A DNA stretch of 42,525 bases from Phycisphaeraceae bacterium (GCA_019636535.1 JAHBXK010000030.1:1-42525); one strand, 5' to 3'; positions 9,688 to 18,411 are shown, counted from the stretch's first letter. Notes: generated by a model not told the origin, from the sequence alone. Numbers and translations are program-made.

Positions 9688-12560
9688 GTCAACCTCCATC
9701 GTATGGTAAACAGCGTCTCGATTCGGGCTTGCTGGCTGAGCCGGCGGCTAATCTCGTCAAGCAGATTGTCTTTCTGGCGGTCGATGTCGCGACTCGCGGC
9801 GTCGTACGCCCGCCATGCCTCATCGCGCTTGGTCTCCAGACCCCGCAGCTTGCGCTGAAGCTCCAGTTTCTCCGGCAGGTTTGGCGCCAGCCGGGCGGCC
9901 TTCTTCGCGTCCTTGATTGTCTGGTCGAGCTCGTCCAGGTCGGACTTGAGCGTGCGGCGGCGATCCTCGGCCCAGTGGTCGAGCTTCTCCATCTCGGTGT
10001 CGAACCATGTGCCGTTCTTTGCACCGATCTCGTCGGCGATCTGCGCCTGGCGTGTGGCGACCGAGTCTGCGAGCCGCTGCTGGATGGTCGCCGATGTCGG
10101 GAGCTCAGCACCCCTTGTCGCGGGCAGGTCAAAGAGCCGGCGGCACTGGGACTCGTCGAGCGGTGAGCCGTCATCGGTGATGCCGGCGAGGATCAACTGC
10201 TCCTCAACGTCGAAGGATGTGATGGAGAGTCGGGCACTGGTGAGCCAGCCGGTCTTGCCCACGATGGGCTCTAGCACGGCGATGTTGCGGCGGTGGCCGG
10301 AATAGTCGAAGGCGACCTCGGCGGTCGGAACCATGAGCCCTTTGGCAAGCTCGATCACCCGTTGGGCAAGCGGGTGACCCACGCGGTAGGTGTTGGCGTC
10401 GTTGACGTGCTTGCCAAGCTTGTACGGCCCGGCATGAATAGCCTCGGGTGGGAAAGGGTTGCGGGTGAGGTAGAAGCTGTACTCGCCGCCGTCAAACTCG
10501 GCGTGCTGCGCGAGGACATGCCGCGTCAGAGCCCAAAGTCGCTCGTTGAAGGCGTTGAGCAGGCCTTCGCTCTGGATACGGACCTTCTCAACGACTTCTT
10601 GGTCGAAGTTGTCGAGCAGCTTCTCGCGAGCATCGCGGTGTCCCTCGGCAATCTCTACGTCTAGCTCCTTCTGAAGCCGGTCGAACTCGAACTGGATCTG
10701 CTCCGGGGTGCGGCACTGCTGGTAGATGCCGGCGATGCGCTTCTCGAAGTCAACGCCGGATTCGACCGCCCCGAGCACCTCGTCGCTGGAGCCGAAGACG
10801 CCGTTGAAGAGCTTGAACTTCTCGGCGAGCAGCTCGTAGACCCGTTGATCGGCGGCGTTGCTCTTATTGAGGAAGTTGACGACGACGACGTCGCACTTCT
10901 GGCCGTAGCGGTGGCAACGGCCGATTCGTTGTTCGATTCGCTGAGGGTTCCACGGCAGGTCGTAGTTGACGACGAGGTTGCAGAACTGGAGGTTGATGCC
11001 CTCGGCGGCGGCCTCGGTGGCGATCATGATGGAGGCGGTGTCGCGGAAGTGGTCCACGAGCGCGGCCCGCATGTCGGCGGCGGGCGAACCGGAGATTCGG
11101 TCGGTGCCGGCGTACTTCTCCTGCCAGTGTCGGAGAATCTCGCGCGAGCCGGGGTCGTTGTTGGTGCCGTTGAAGAGCATCACCTTGCCGGCGAACTCGG
11201 TTTCTTCCAGGATGCGGAAGAGGTATTCCTGCGTGCGGCGGGATTCGGTGAAGATGATGGCCTTCTGCTGGAGGGCAGCATCGCCCTGGCGCTCCTGTGC
11301 TTTGGCGGCCTCGGCGAAGCCCTTGCGAAGGGCCATGAGCAGCACTTCGCCCTTGGAGTTGCGGACGATTGACTTCGCGAGGGCATGGAACTCGCGGAGC
11401 TTGGCGGTCTCGACTTTGAGTTCGGCGAGTTGCTCGTGCGTGTAGCTGACTGGAGCATCGCGGGTTGAGTCATCCTCTTCCCACTCGTCTGCGAGCTCGT
11501 CGTACTCCTCGACATCTGCCGGCAGGGCATCGGGCGGAGCGGTCACCGGTTCGGAGGCTGCGGCTGCCGATTCGAGCTTCGTGGCGAGGCCGTTCAGTGT
11601 GTCGGAGATGGCGTAGGTTGATGAGGCGAGCAGTTTGCGAAGGATCAGCGTCATCAGCGAACGCTGGCTCGCGGGCAGTGCGTACAGCGTGGGCCTCTGG
11701 AGGTACTCGGAGACGAGGTCGTAGAGTCGTTGTTCCTCCTCGGATGGCACGAACTCCTGCACCAATGCGTGGCGATCGGTGTACTTGATGTACTCGAGCA
11801 CCTGCTTGCGGAGGGTGCGTTTGCAGACGGGTTGGAGGCGTTCCTTGAGTTCCTGGAAGTCCTCGTTGTCTCCCAGCCGTGTGAACCGGGAGCGGAACGC
11901 CTTCAGGTCGCCGAAGGCAAAGTCGTCGATGATGCTCACGAGCCCGTAGAGTTCGAGCAGCGTGTTCTGCAGCGGCGTCGCGGTAAGCAGCACCTTCCGA
12001 TACGGCGCGACGGCCTGTTTGATGGCATTGGCGATCTTGTTGGTGGGCTTGAAGACATTGCGCAGCCGGTGCGCTTCGTCGATCACCACCAAGTCCCATG
12101 GCGTCTGCCGGACATATGGCTCGCACTTCTTGGCGAACTGGTACGAGCAGATGATGACGGCATGCTGCTGGAACGGGTTCAGATTGCCGGAGCGGACGGC
12201 TTCATTAAACGTGCGGTTCTCAAGGATCGCGGAGGGCAGGAAGAACTTGTCGGCAAGCTCCTGGCTCCACTGCTTGCGCAGGTTGGCCGGAGCGATGACC
12301 AGAACGCGCCGCCGGCGCTCTGCCCACATTTGAGCGATGAGCAGGCCAGCCTCGATCGTCTTTCCGAGTCCGACTTCGTCGGCAAGAATCGCCCCCTTAG
12401 ACAGAGGGTTGCGGAACGCGAAGAGCGCCGCCTCAATCTGGTGCGGGTTGAGGTCCACCTGGGCGTCAGAAAGCACGGCGGTCAGCTTCTCGATGCTGTC
12501 GGAAGCACAGCGGCGGGTCAGATCATGGGCGATGTACTTGGCGTGGTAGTCCGTGATCAT
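9684..12560 (-). CDS. SNF2-family helicase/translocase of the restriction operon
   Basis: A 958-residue Swi2/Snf2 ATPase. Motifs: DEVGLGKT (61-68), DEAH (161-164), TATPLQN (motif III), and a C-terminal RecA lobe with ATEAAAEGINLQ and RIEQRIGRCHRYGQ. About 80 acidic residues are inserted between the lobes near 320-400, and the last 120 residues are a charged coiled coil. SNF2 proteins of this kind translocate along duplex DNA and recur in defence clusters such as DISARM and type III-like loci. It overlaps the regulator upstream and the HNH gene downstream by 4 bases each (ATGA), so the three are translationally coupled. A RapA-like housekeeping role is less likely given the operon. Whether it moves with Mod/Res or acts separately is unknown. 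Confidence 0.88.
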   Translation of the reverse strand: MITDYHAKYIAHDLTRRCASDSIEKLTAVLSDAQVDLNPHQIEAALFAFRNPLSKGAILADEVGLGKTIEAGLLIAQMWAERRRRVLVIAPANLRKQWSQELADKFFLPSAILENRTFNEAVRSGNLNPFQQHAVIICSYQFAKKCEPYVRQTPWDLVVIDEAHRLRNVFKPTNKIANAIKQAVAPYRKVLLTATPLQNTLLELYGLVSIIDDFAFGDLKAFRSRFTRLGDNEDFQELKERLQPVCKRTLRKQVLEYIKYTDRHALVQEFVPSEEEQRLYDLVSEYLQRPTLYALPASQRSLMTLILRKLLASSTYAISDTLNGLATKLESAAAASEPVTAPPDALPADVEEYDELADEWEEDDSTRDAPVSYTHEQLAELKVETAKLREFHALAKSIVRNSKGEVLLMALRKGFAEAAKAQERQGDAALQQKAIIFTESRRTQEYLFRILEETEFAGKVMLFNGTNNDPGSREILRHWQEKYAGTDRISGSPAADMRAALVDHFRDTASIMIATEAAAEGINLQFCNLVVNYDLPWNPQRIEQRIGRCHRYGQKCDVVVVNFLNKSNAADQRVYELLAEKFKLFNGVFGSSDEVLGAVESGVDFEKRIAGIYQQCRTPEQIQFEFDRLQKELDVEIAEGHRDAREKLLDNFDQEVVEKVRIQSEGLLNAFNERLWALTRHVLAQHAEFDGGEYSFYLTRNPFPPEAIHAGPYKLGKHVNDANTYRVGHPLAQRVIELAKGLMVPTAEVAFDYSGHRRNIAVLEPIVGKTGWLTSARLSITSFDVEEQLILAGITDDGSPLDESQCRRLFDLPATRGAELPTSATIQQRLADSVATRQAQIADEIGAKNGTWFDTEMEKLDHWAEDRRRTLKSDLDELDQTIKDAKKAARLAPNLPEKLELQRKLRGLETKRDEAWRAYDAASRDIDRQKDNLLDEISRRLSQQARIETLFTIRWRLT

Positions 12561-12844
12561 CCGTGGACCTCGGATGACTCACCGGCTCCTTGATCGGGCC
12601 TCGGGCGCTTCGGGGCAGATTCGGTGCTTGCTGGGTGGTTCAGCCGGTATCGCCAGCCGTCGTCTCCTCGTTCGGATCGGATGTCATGGCCTCGCTGGCG
12701 AAGGGCGGTCACGTCGCGCGAAACCGTCGGGATGGAGACCCCCAGCTCCTTGGCAATCATTGGCGTCGAGTAGGTCCCCTTGCGGATCATGCCAAGCACG
12801 GCCTCCAGCCGTCGTTCAATGTCGAGGGATCGTTGGTACAGCAT
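12557..12844 (-). CDS. Small winged-helix (DeoR/HTH_11-like) regulator, first gene of the restriction operon
   Basis: A 95-residue protein. Residues 1-65 form a helix-turn-helix plus wing: RRLEAVLGMI, then the HTH in IAKELGVSIPTVSRDVTAL, then a wing around GWRYRL. It resembles the N-terminal domain of DeoR/WYL transcription factors but lacks the WYL sensor domain. The tail is charged and low in complexity. It opens the operon, its stop overlaps the SNF2 start as ATGA, and a promoter with an embedded inverted repeat lies 28-56 bases upstream. I infer that it represses its own operon, as BrxR/CapW-type regulators do for other defence loci. Because it has no ligand domain, how repression is relieved is open. 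Confidence 0.75.
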   Translation of the reverse strand: MLYQRSLDIERRLEAVLGMIRKGTYSTPMIAKELGVSIPTVSRDVTALRQRGHDIRSERGDDGWRYRLNHPASTESAPKRPRPDQGAGESSEVHG

Positions 12845-12871
12845 CTGCGGGGCCTCCTGACCTCCGCCACC

Positions 12872-12900
12872 TGTCTATCGGACGATGATAGACATGTCAA
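12872..12900 (-). promoter_or_regulatory. Promoter with embedded palindromic operator for the restriction operon
   Basis: On the minus strand a perfect -35 TTGACA (12900-12895) is followed by a 17-base spacer and TAGACA, a moderate -10. The palindrome TGTCTATC-N7-GATAGACA (12872-12894) covers exactly the spacer and -10. Its 8-bp arms are perfect. A dimeric regulator bound here would block RNA polymerase, and the regulator gene starts 28 bases downstream. Confidence 0.65.
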
Positions 12901-13051
12901 CCCGATGCCTTCAGGACCTGCTCGGAGGGAGTAGAGCGTGAGGTTTGAAGCGGGAGAGAGGGGCGCGTCTCACGCTCCATCAACCCGGTGGCTCGGGGTG
13001 TCTCCGGATTGGCGCCTTCGGATTTGCAGCCTTCCGATGGGAAGGCACCTC

Positions 13052-13079
13052 ACCAAACAGAAAGCACCCCGGCGGGTGC
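13052..13079 (-). terminator. Intrinsic terminator after ardC
   Basis: GCACCC (13064-13069), a 4-base loop and GGGTGC (13074-13079) form a stem. On the minus strand it is followed by TTTCTGTTT. It lies 19 bases after the ardC stop and separates ardC transcription from the restriction operon promoter. Confidence 0.7.
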
Positions 13080-13097
13080 GCCGCGGTGCGGTGAGAG

Positions 13098-13916
13098 TCA
13101 GGCGGCCTGCGTCTGCTCGTCGGGGACATCGTGAAGGGCGGTGATGATGTCGGTCGCGGTCTTCTGGATGCGGTCCAGCGACTCGGCGAGCGTCTTCGTC
13201 TCGCCGTTGTAGAGCTGGATGTAGTCGCTGGCGGCGGTCCCGTTCTCAAGGCCGATGGCCTGGCAGACGACGAATGCGACCGCTTCGGCCTCGGTCTCGC
13301 GGACGGTCTTGCTGGTCGGACGGTCGTCGCCGCGGTGGAGCAGTTCGTGGGCCAGCTCGTGGACAGTGACGGAGAACTCGTGGGCCGGCTCAAGGTCGGG
13401 GCGGATGCTGATGCGGCCGCCGCGTGAGACGCCGTCGGCCCCGAAGGGCAGGTCGTCGTTGTCGATCGTGATGCCGCGCTCGGCGATGATCCCGCGAAGT
13501 CGGCAGAGGCAATGGCCGGGTTCACCGCTGATGCGGGACGGCTCGGGAAGCGCCTCGCCGTCGGTCTGGGACACGTCGAAGACATAGACGCCGCGGAATC
13601 GCAGCACGGACTGCGGCTGCTCGCTGTCTTTGGCGTCCTCGTCCTGCTTGCGGATCAGCATCGGCGCGATGATGACGATACCCTTCTCGCCCTTCTTCAC
13701 GAAGCGGCCCAGCTGCTTCCAAGTGTTGAAGCCGGCGACATGGGTCGCGTCGGGCATCTGCGAGAGGATCAGCATGATGTTCCCGAAGCTGTACGTGTGG
13801 AACCGGGCGAGCATCGCGAGGTAGCGGGTGAGTTCTTCGCTTCGTCCACTCTTGAGCGCTTCAGCGAGTTGTACGAGGGCATGGTCGGCAACTGTCTTGG
13901 CTTGTTCGGCTTTCAT
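13098..13916 (-). CDS. ardC: ArdC-like antirestriction protein (ssDNA-binding domain plus metallopeptidase)
   Basis: A 272-residue protein from the ATG at 13916, chosen because AGGAG lies about 7 bases upstream; the open frame extends further but with no protein-like character. Residues 1-90 match the ArdC N-terminal domain (RFHTYSFGNIMLILSQ, WKQLGRFVKKGEKGI). A zinc-peptidase motif HELAH is at 186-190, followed by a Glu-rich helix (ETEAEAVAFVV) that should supply the third ligand. ArdC proteins travel on conjugative DNA and protect the entering strand from host restriction. Here it lies directly upstream of a restriction operon but has its own terminator, so it is probably part of the mobile backbone rather than of the restriction system. 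Confidence 0.88.
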   Translation of the reverse strand: MKAEQAKTVADHALVQLAEALKSGRSEELTRYLAMLARFHTYSFGNIMLILSQMPDATHVAGFNTWKQLGRFVKKGEKGIVIIAPMLIRKQDEDAKDSEQPQSVLRFRGVYVFDVSQTDGEALPEPSRISGEPGHCLCRLRGIIAERGITIDNDDLPFGADGVSRGGRISIRPDLEPAHEFSVTVHELAHELLHRGDDRPTSKTVRETEAEAVAFVVCQAIGLENGTAASDYIQLYNGETKTLAESLDRIQKTATDIITALHDVPDEQTQAA

Positions 13917-14422
13917 GGTTTGCTCCTTTGCCGGGCCCCGCGACGTGCGGCCCCTTCGCAAGCACGAGGGGCCACTCGCGGGTGGCAAAGGAGCGAGCGG
14001 TGCGCAGGCCGACAGCCCGCCGGAGAGTTCCGCGCCAGCGGAGCAGGCCGAATGACGGAGGGAACCCGCAGGGCGGCGATAGCCGCGTCCGGCGTGAGGC
14101 GTGCAGGACTTGAAGGCGGGAAGCGCAGCGGTGACGGCTGGAGCGCCGCGGAAGAAAGCCGTAAGACAAGCCAACTGGCCGACGGCCCGACATAGACATC
14201 GCAAAATGCAGGCGAAGAAACCCACCGCTGCCGGTCAGCCGCGCACTCTTCAGCGGGAATGCCGAGACTGATTCGGGCGCCCGGTGCGCCTGGCCTTATC
14301 ACACCGGGTGCCGGGCCGTTACCGGAACTGCCGTGTGGGCTTGGCCAAGAAGGCAAGCAAAGGATGAGGCGGAACTTACCGACCTCCCTTGCCGCCGCGA
14401 TCGTCCGGACCGACCGCGCCCT
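13917..14422. other. Gene-free 0.5-kb stretch between the ATPase gene and ardC
   Basis: Open frames on both strands here are Arg/Pro/Ala-rich shadows without ribosome sites. The stretch is very GC-rich and contains short inverted repeats, for example GCCCCT...AGGGGC at about 13950-13973. It is the leader of ardC. A structured RNA, a regulatory region or a transfer-related site is possible, but I see no decisive signature. Confidence 0.35.
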
Positions 14423-17005
14423 TCAGGGACGGCGAGCCTCAACAGCAGTCTTGATGGCGTTGATCTGGTCGAGCCAGGTGCTGAACTGCGTCCGCGAGCG
14501 CGTCGTGTAGAAGTTGCGCGGGTCGTCGTGCTCCGGCGGACTGAGATTCGCGTAGATGTCGCGAAGGGTGTCAGCCTCCGCGGCCTCCAGCGGAACGAGC
14601 CTCGTGAATGCGTGGAACTCGGAGACCTGCAAGGTTTTCGGCTTGTACTGATGCCGCAGGTCGTTGAATACGTGCTTATTTGTAAGGCATTCGATCAAGC
14701 GTCGCATCAATCCCGCGGTGCGTTCCTTCTCACTGGCGCTTGGCTCACCAGGCCCGGCGAGCATCGGTCCGATTTCGTTGGACAGCTCTTCCCAACGTTC
14801 GCTATATTCGCGCACCGTGGCGCAATCCTCCAATACCTGAACTGACATGCGCGCGTTCAGACCGGGCGATCGATTGATCGTCGTTTGCAGATTGATGAAG
14901 AAATCCCAGTTGTGGGTCAGCACGATCACCTGTGTCTGTGGCTGCTCCCGAACAAGATTCCGAAGCCGCTCACAGAAATTGGATACGTAGTTGTAGTCGA
15001 AGCTGGTGGCCGGATCGTCGAATACCAGCACGCGGTGCCGCGCTGTGGAAGCTTCGCACATGAAGACGGCGAGAGCATGCACTTTCTGCTCACCCTCACT
15101 GAGTACACGATAGACCGGAGAATCACCGACCTGCGGTGTCACGATGATGTCTTGCTGGTCACCGCGGCTTGCTAACCTGACTCCCATCTGGTGCAAGGTT
15201 GCGCCGCAGAGGCTCCGATACTCGTCGCTCAGTCTTTGCTCAAGGGTGTCGAGAACAAGCTCGCGATGCGCCTCCTTGCCTTTCATGGTCATAGCGCGAA
15301 GCCTTGAAGCGAAGTCGTAGCGGCTCAGACGCCGATGATCAGGCGTCAGTCGGCTGGCACTTTCACAGAGCGCTGCGAGCGCATCCTTGTCAGCGGCAAC
15401 GGCCTGATGAGACCGGAGCGTTCCGATCTCCGCTTGAACGGCGCTGATTCGGGCGGTCAACTCCTGACGACTTCGTGTGCCTGTGGTGATCGCCTCGTTG
15501 AGTGCGGTTTGAGCGGCTCGGATGGTAGTGAGATATCCGGCGAGTTCGTTGCAGCGGGCGTACCGCGTCACATCTCCGCTCGACAACGGCTGGTCCGCAG
15601 CGGGAGCCGCGGTGACAACCGCCTCAACCGCGGCGATGATTGCATCATACGTACCGGCCGGAAGCGAATCACTACAGGCGGAGTAGTCGTTGAGGCGGAA
15701 CTGGCCGATGCGTGTCAGTGTTGCTCGGCCGTTCTGGACCGTCTGCTCAAGCTCCAACAGCTCCGCCCGAAGTGTGGACGTGAGGTATCCGTGATAGACG
15801 GTGAACAAGCGCTCGGCGTCCGCCGTCATGGTTTGGTTGCATAGCGGGCACGCATGTTCGCCAACCCGAAACGCTGACAGGTCATACATGGCGGCCGCGG
15901 CGGCAATGAGCGCCTGATGCTGCTCATGATTGACACCTGACGGAAACGCCTGGCGCGCAAGCTCCGTACTTGCGGCTCGCTTCTCCGTCGCTTGTACGTC
16001 GGCCGTCTGGAGATCGGCTAGCCTCGCGGAGTTACACCAAGTCCCCAGTGAGGTCAGCTGGGCTGCAAGCTGTTCCAGCAGCGCGTGTTGCGCCCGAAGC
16101 GATCTCAATCCCTCCTCGCTGGCGGCTGCTGAGTACTGAGCGAGCAGTCGCTCGCATTCGGCGAGGCGAGCTACCCGCGCATCGTCGAAAGCCGGGAGTG
16201 CCGCAAGGTATGCGGCGCAGGCATCCGAGCTGACCGCGCCCCAGTGATTGAATGGTGCCGCAGCGATATCGACCCGGTCAGCAAGACGCTGTTTGGCGGC
16301 GTCAATGTCCCGCTGGATTCGGGTCATCGCGTCATTGACGCGAGTCGTCGCCGCAGCCTGAAACGCGGTAGCCAGACTCCTCGCGTACTCGAACACCTCA
16401 AGTCGAAAGGGAGCAACCTCGACAACCGCGCGTGGCTGAAGAGTGCCGTTAGTATGTTTGATCGCAACGGTTGAATCAAAATACTTGAGAGAAGACACGA
16501 GAGTTCCGTAGCCGAGCGACTGACTCCATGTGACCGGCAAGGGCTGGTCGCGAAACTTGTACACGAACGCTGGGGTACCGGGATTGGTGGCACGCACGTT
16601 GTGTAGCGGGTCCGTGGGTCTTTCGGGACTCGCGAGTACCTTCAGTGCCTGACAGAGACTGGACTTCCCGGAACCGTTCTTGCCAAAGATGAGCGTGAGT
16701 TGTCTAGTGAAGCGAACTTCGAGACCGGGCATGAGCTTCTTGAACGCGTCGAAGCTCGACAGCGATTCGAGAAAAGCGGGAGTCGGCGGATGCGCACCAT
16801 TCGTGGGAGCTGGGGGTACGGCAGCAGCCGCTGGCGCGTAGGGGACCTCGCCGTGGAAGAGACCCCAAAGAGTGTCCAGCAGATCCGGTGGAGGAGCTTC
16901 GCCTGTCGAAGTGATTGCATAATCGCAGAGAGCATGAAACCATGCTTCATTCACCGTATCGCGTAGTTCAAGAAGATAGCCAATGGCATCGGGAAATCTT
17001 GGCAT
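14423..17005 (-). CDS. AAA_13-type ABC-like ATPase with CxxC zinc hook (RloC/PrrC-like)
   Basis: An 860-residue protein. Walker A GKNGSGKS (108-115) is followed by a long coiled-coil region, about 205-590. That region is interrupted by a CPLC zinc-hook motif (386-389). The ATPase then resumes with the ABC signature LSEGEQ (635-640), Walker B VLVFDDPATSFD (659-670) and H-loop His698. The layout is that of Rad50-like and RloC proteins, in which two protomers join through a hook zinc. In RloC/PrrC a C-terminal domain cuts tRNA anticodon loops using an Arg-x3-Glu...His set. Here R768/R769, E772 and H798 occupy similar places, which is suggestive only. It starts 16 bases after the DUF2130 gene, so the two are co-transcribed. 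A DNA-end-sensing role is an alternative. Confidence 0.82.
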   Translation of the reverse strand: MPRFPDAIGYLLELRDTVNEAWFHALCDYAITSTGEAPPPDLLDTLWGLFHGEVPYAPAAAAVPPAPTNGAHPPTPAFLESLSSFDAFKKLMPGLEVRFTRQLTLIFGKNGSGKSSLCQALKVLASPERPTDPLHNVRATNPGTPAFVYKFRDQPLPVTWSQSLGYGTLVSSLKYFDSTVAIKHTNGTLQPRAVVEVAPFRLEVFEYARSLATAFQAAATTRVNDAMTRIQRDIDAAKQRLADRVDIAAAPFNHWGAVSSDACAAYLAALPAFDDARVARLAECERLLAQYSAAASEEGLRSLRAQHALLEQLAAQLTSLGTWCNSARLADLQTADVQATEKRAASTELARQAFPSGVNHEQHQALIAAAAAMYDLSAFRVGEHACPLCNQTMTADAERLFTVYHGYLTSTLRAELLELEQTVQNGRATLTRIGQFRLNDYSACSDSLPAGTYDAIIAAVEAVVTAAPAADQPLSSGDVTRYARCNELAGYLTTIRAAQTALNEAITTGTRSRQELTARISAVQAEIGTLRSHQAVAADKDALAALCESASRLTPDHRRLSRYDFASRLRAMTMKGKEAHRELVLDTLEQRLSDEYRSLCGATLHQMGVRLASRGDQQDIIVTPQVGDSPVYRVLSEGEQKVHALAVFMCEASTARHRVLVFDDPATSFDYNYVSNFCERLRNLVREQPQTQVIVLTHNWDFFINLQTTINRSPGLNARMSVQVLEDCATVREYSERWEELSNEIGPMLAGPGEPSASEKERTAGLMRRLIECLTNKHVFNDLRHQYKPKTLQVSEFHAFTRLVPLEAAEADTLRDIYANLSPPEHDDPRNFYTTRSRTQFSTWLDQINAIKTAVEARRP

Positions 17006-17021
17006 CGCTGATCACCGCCGT

Positions 17022-18281
17022 TCACTCAGATTCCAGCAGCTTTACGGAAAGTCCGTCGATCTCCTGGAGTGACTTCCCTGCAATCCCCTGCAGGTCACCG
17101 TACATGCCTGCGGTGGACTCAATGACGCCACGAATCTGCTCCTCTCGCTTCGCCCATAGCCGCGTCATGGTCTTGCGTTCCTTTTCTAAGTCCTCGTGCA
17201 TGTCGCTGAACTTCTCAACGATCGCCTGTACGCGTTGGCGGAATCGCGGCCCGGTAAGGTACCCATAGACCATCTCCATCTTGGTCTGCTGACCCTCGCT
17301 CGCCATACGGGCACCTGCGAGCTCCACAAGTGAATGGCGTAGGGCAATGGCGACCGGGAGTGCGCAGCGATAGGAGGTCACCCATACCCCATCGATGAGG
17401 TTGAAAGTTTCAACATCCTTCGGGAGTGCTTGGCTGACGATGACTGCAAGTTCGGCCTTTGCGGCTCGCTGGTCCTCGCGAAGCTTGGCAAGCCAACCGT
17501 CGGTCCAGTTCTTCGTGCGCTTGGATTCCCAGAGGATCGTACCGCACGGCTGACCCATTGCTCCGACAACGCGCTGGAGTGCATCGCCTCCATGCTCGCC
17601 CTTCGCGACGGGTTGAATGGTGTCGAAGGGGAACTTCTCACGGAGCATGGTTTCCAGCTCAAGTTCCTGGACCTCGCCCTGGAGTTGCTGTGAGCCTTGT
17701 TCTGCTTTTCGCTTCAGCTCCTCGATTTGCTTCTGCATGGAACTGATGGTCTGCTCCTTCTCGGCCACTTTGAGCCTGAGGGAGTCCTCTGCTTCCTTTT
17801 TCGCCTGCTCACGCGTTGCGTTCAATGACGCCTGAACCCTCTTCTCGATCGTCAGGTCCATTTCACGTTTTGCGTCGTCCAGTTCTCGCTGCTTGCGGAT
17901 CAAATCGGCCTGAGCCTTCTGCGCCTCGGCGAGCTTTTCGTCACGCTGCTTGAGCACCTCGTTGAGTTCCGCGAGCTCTTTAGCTTTCTGCTCCAGATCG
18001 TTGCCCATCGCCACCCGGGCCTTCTTGGCTTCCTCGGCAGCTATGACGGTGCGCTCGGCCTTGAGCTTGGTCGCAACCTGGTCGTCTATCTCGTCTTTGG
18101 CCTTCGCAAGTGCGGCTTGCTGTTCCTTGAGTGCGAACTCGCGCTTGGCGATGTCGGCGTCCTTCTCCACGATCCGCTGCTCGTACTGCCGGCGTGTGGA
18201 CTCGATGAGCGGGGCAGCAAGCGATTCGGTTAGCTTGATCTCAGTCTTGCAGGATGGACAGACAATCGTCGGCTCGGTCAT
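17022..18281 (-). CDS. DUF2130 protein: CxxC, long coiled coil, PD-(D/E)XK-like domain
   Basis: A 419-residue protein from the ATG at 18281; the open frame extends 33 codons upstream but is low-complexity. It has an N-terminal CPSC at residues 9-12 and an uninterrupted Glu/Lys/Ala/Gln coiled coil at about 30-205. A C-terminal domain follows with D233 (GGDALQ) and E252-x-K254 in ILWESKRTKNW. This is the DUF2130 family, related in plan to RmuC, a coiled coil joined to a PD-(D/E)XK-like fold. The nuclease-type residues are present, so a DNA cleavage role is plausible. It lies 16 bases upstream of the zinc-hook ATPase gene on the same strand, suggesting a two-gene ATPase-nuclease module. DUF2130 genes also occur alone, so partnership is inferred from gene order. 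Confidence 0.85.
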   Translation of the reverse strand: MTEPTIVCPSCKTEIKLTESLAAPLIESTRRQYEQRIVEKDADIAKREFALKEQQAALAKAKDEIDDQVATKLKAERTVIAAEEAKKARVAMGNDLEQKAKELAELNEVLKQRDEKLAEAQKAQADLIRKQRELDDAKREMDLTIEKRVQASLNATREQAKKEAEDSLRLKVAEKEQTISSMQKQIEELKRKAEQGSQQLQGEVQELELETMLREKFPFDTIQPVAKGEHGGDALQRVVGAMGQPCGTILWESKRTKNWTDGWLAKLREDQRAAKAELAVIVSQALPKDVETFNLIDGVWVTSYRCALPVAIALRHSLVELAGARMASEGQQTKMEMVYGYLTGPRFRQRVQAIVEKFSDMHEDLEKERKTMTRLWAKREEQIRGVIESTAGMYGDLQGIAGKSLQEIDGLSVKLLESE

Positions 18282-18411
18282 GGGTACCCGCTGCTTTCTG
18301 CCGCAAGGGTATCCAGACTTTCCCTCCAGGGTCGGAAACTGGCCGGGTGGTGGCCGTCGCGGCCCGGCCAATGGGTTCACATATCCGGCCTAGCACTGGG
18401 CTCGTGCCCTG

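Noticed and set aside
9684..12560. Calling the SNF2 gene drmD of a DISARM system
   Set aside because: DISARM also needs drmA, drmB and usually drmC, which are absent; the Mod/Res pair points to a type III-like arrangement instead.
9729..12593. Several long plus-strand open frames opposite the SNF2 gene, including 175- and 287-codon frames
   Set aside because: They are mirror frames of a strongly coding gene. Their products are Leu/Val/Gly/Asp-rich with no motif.
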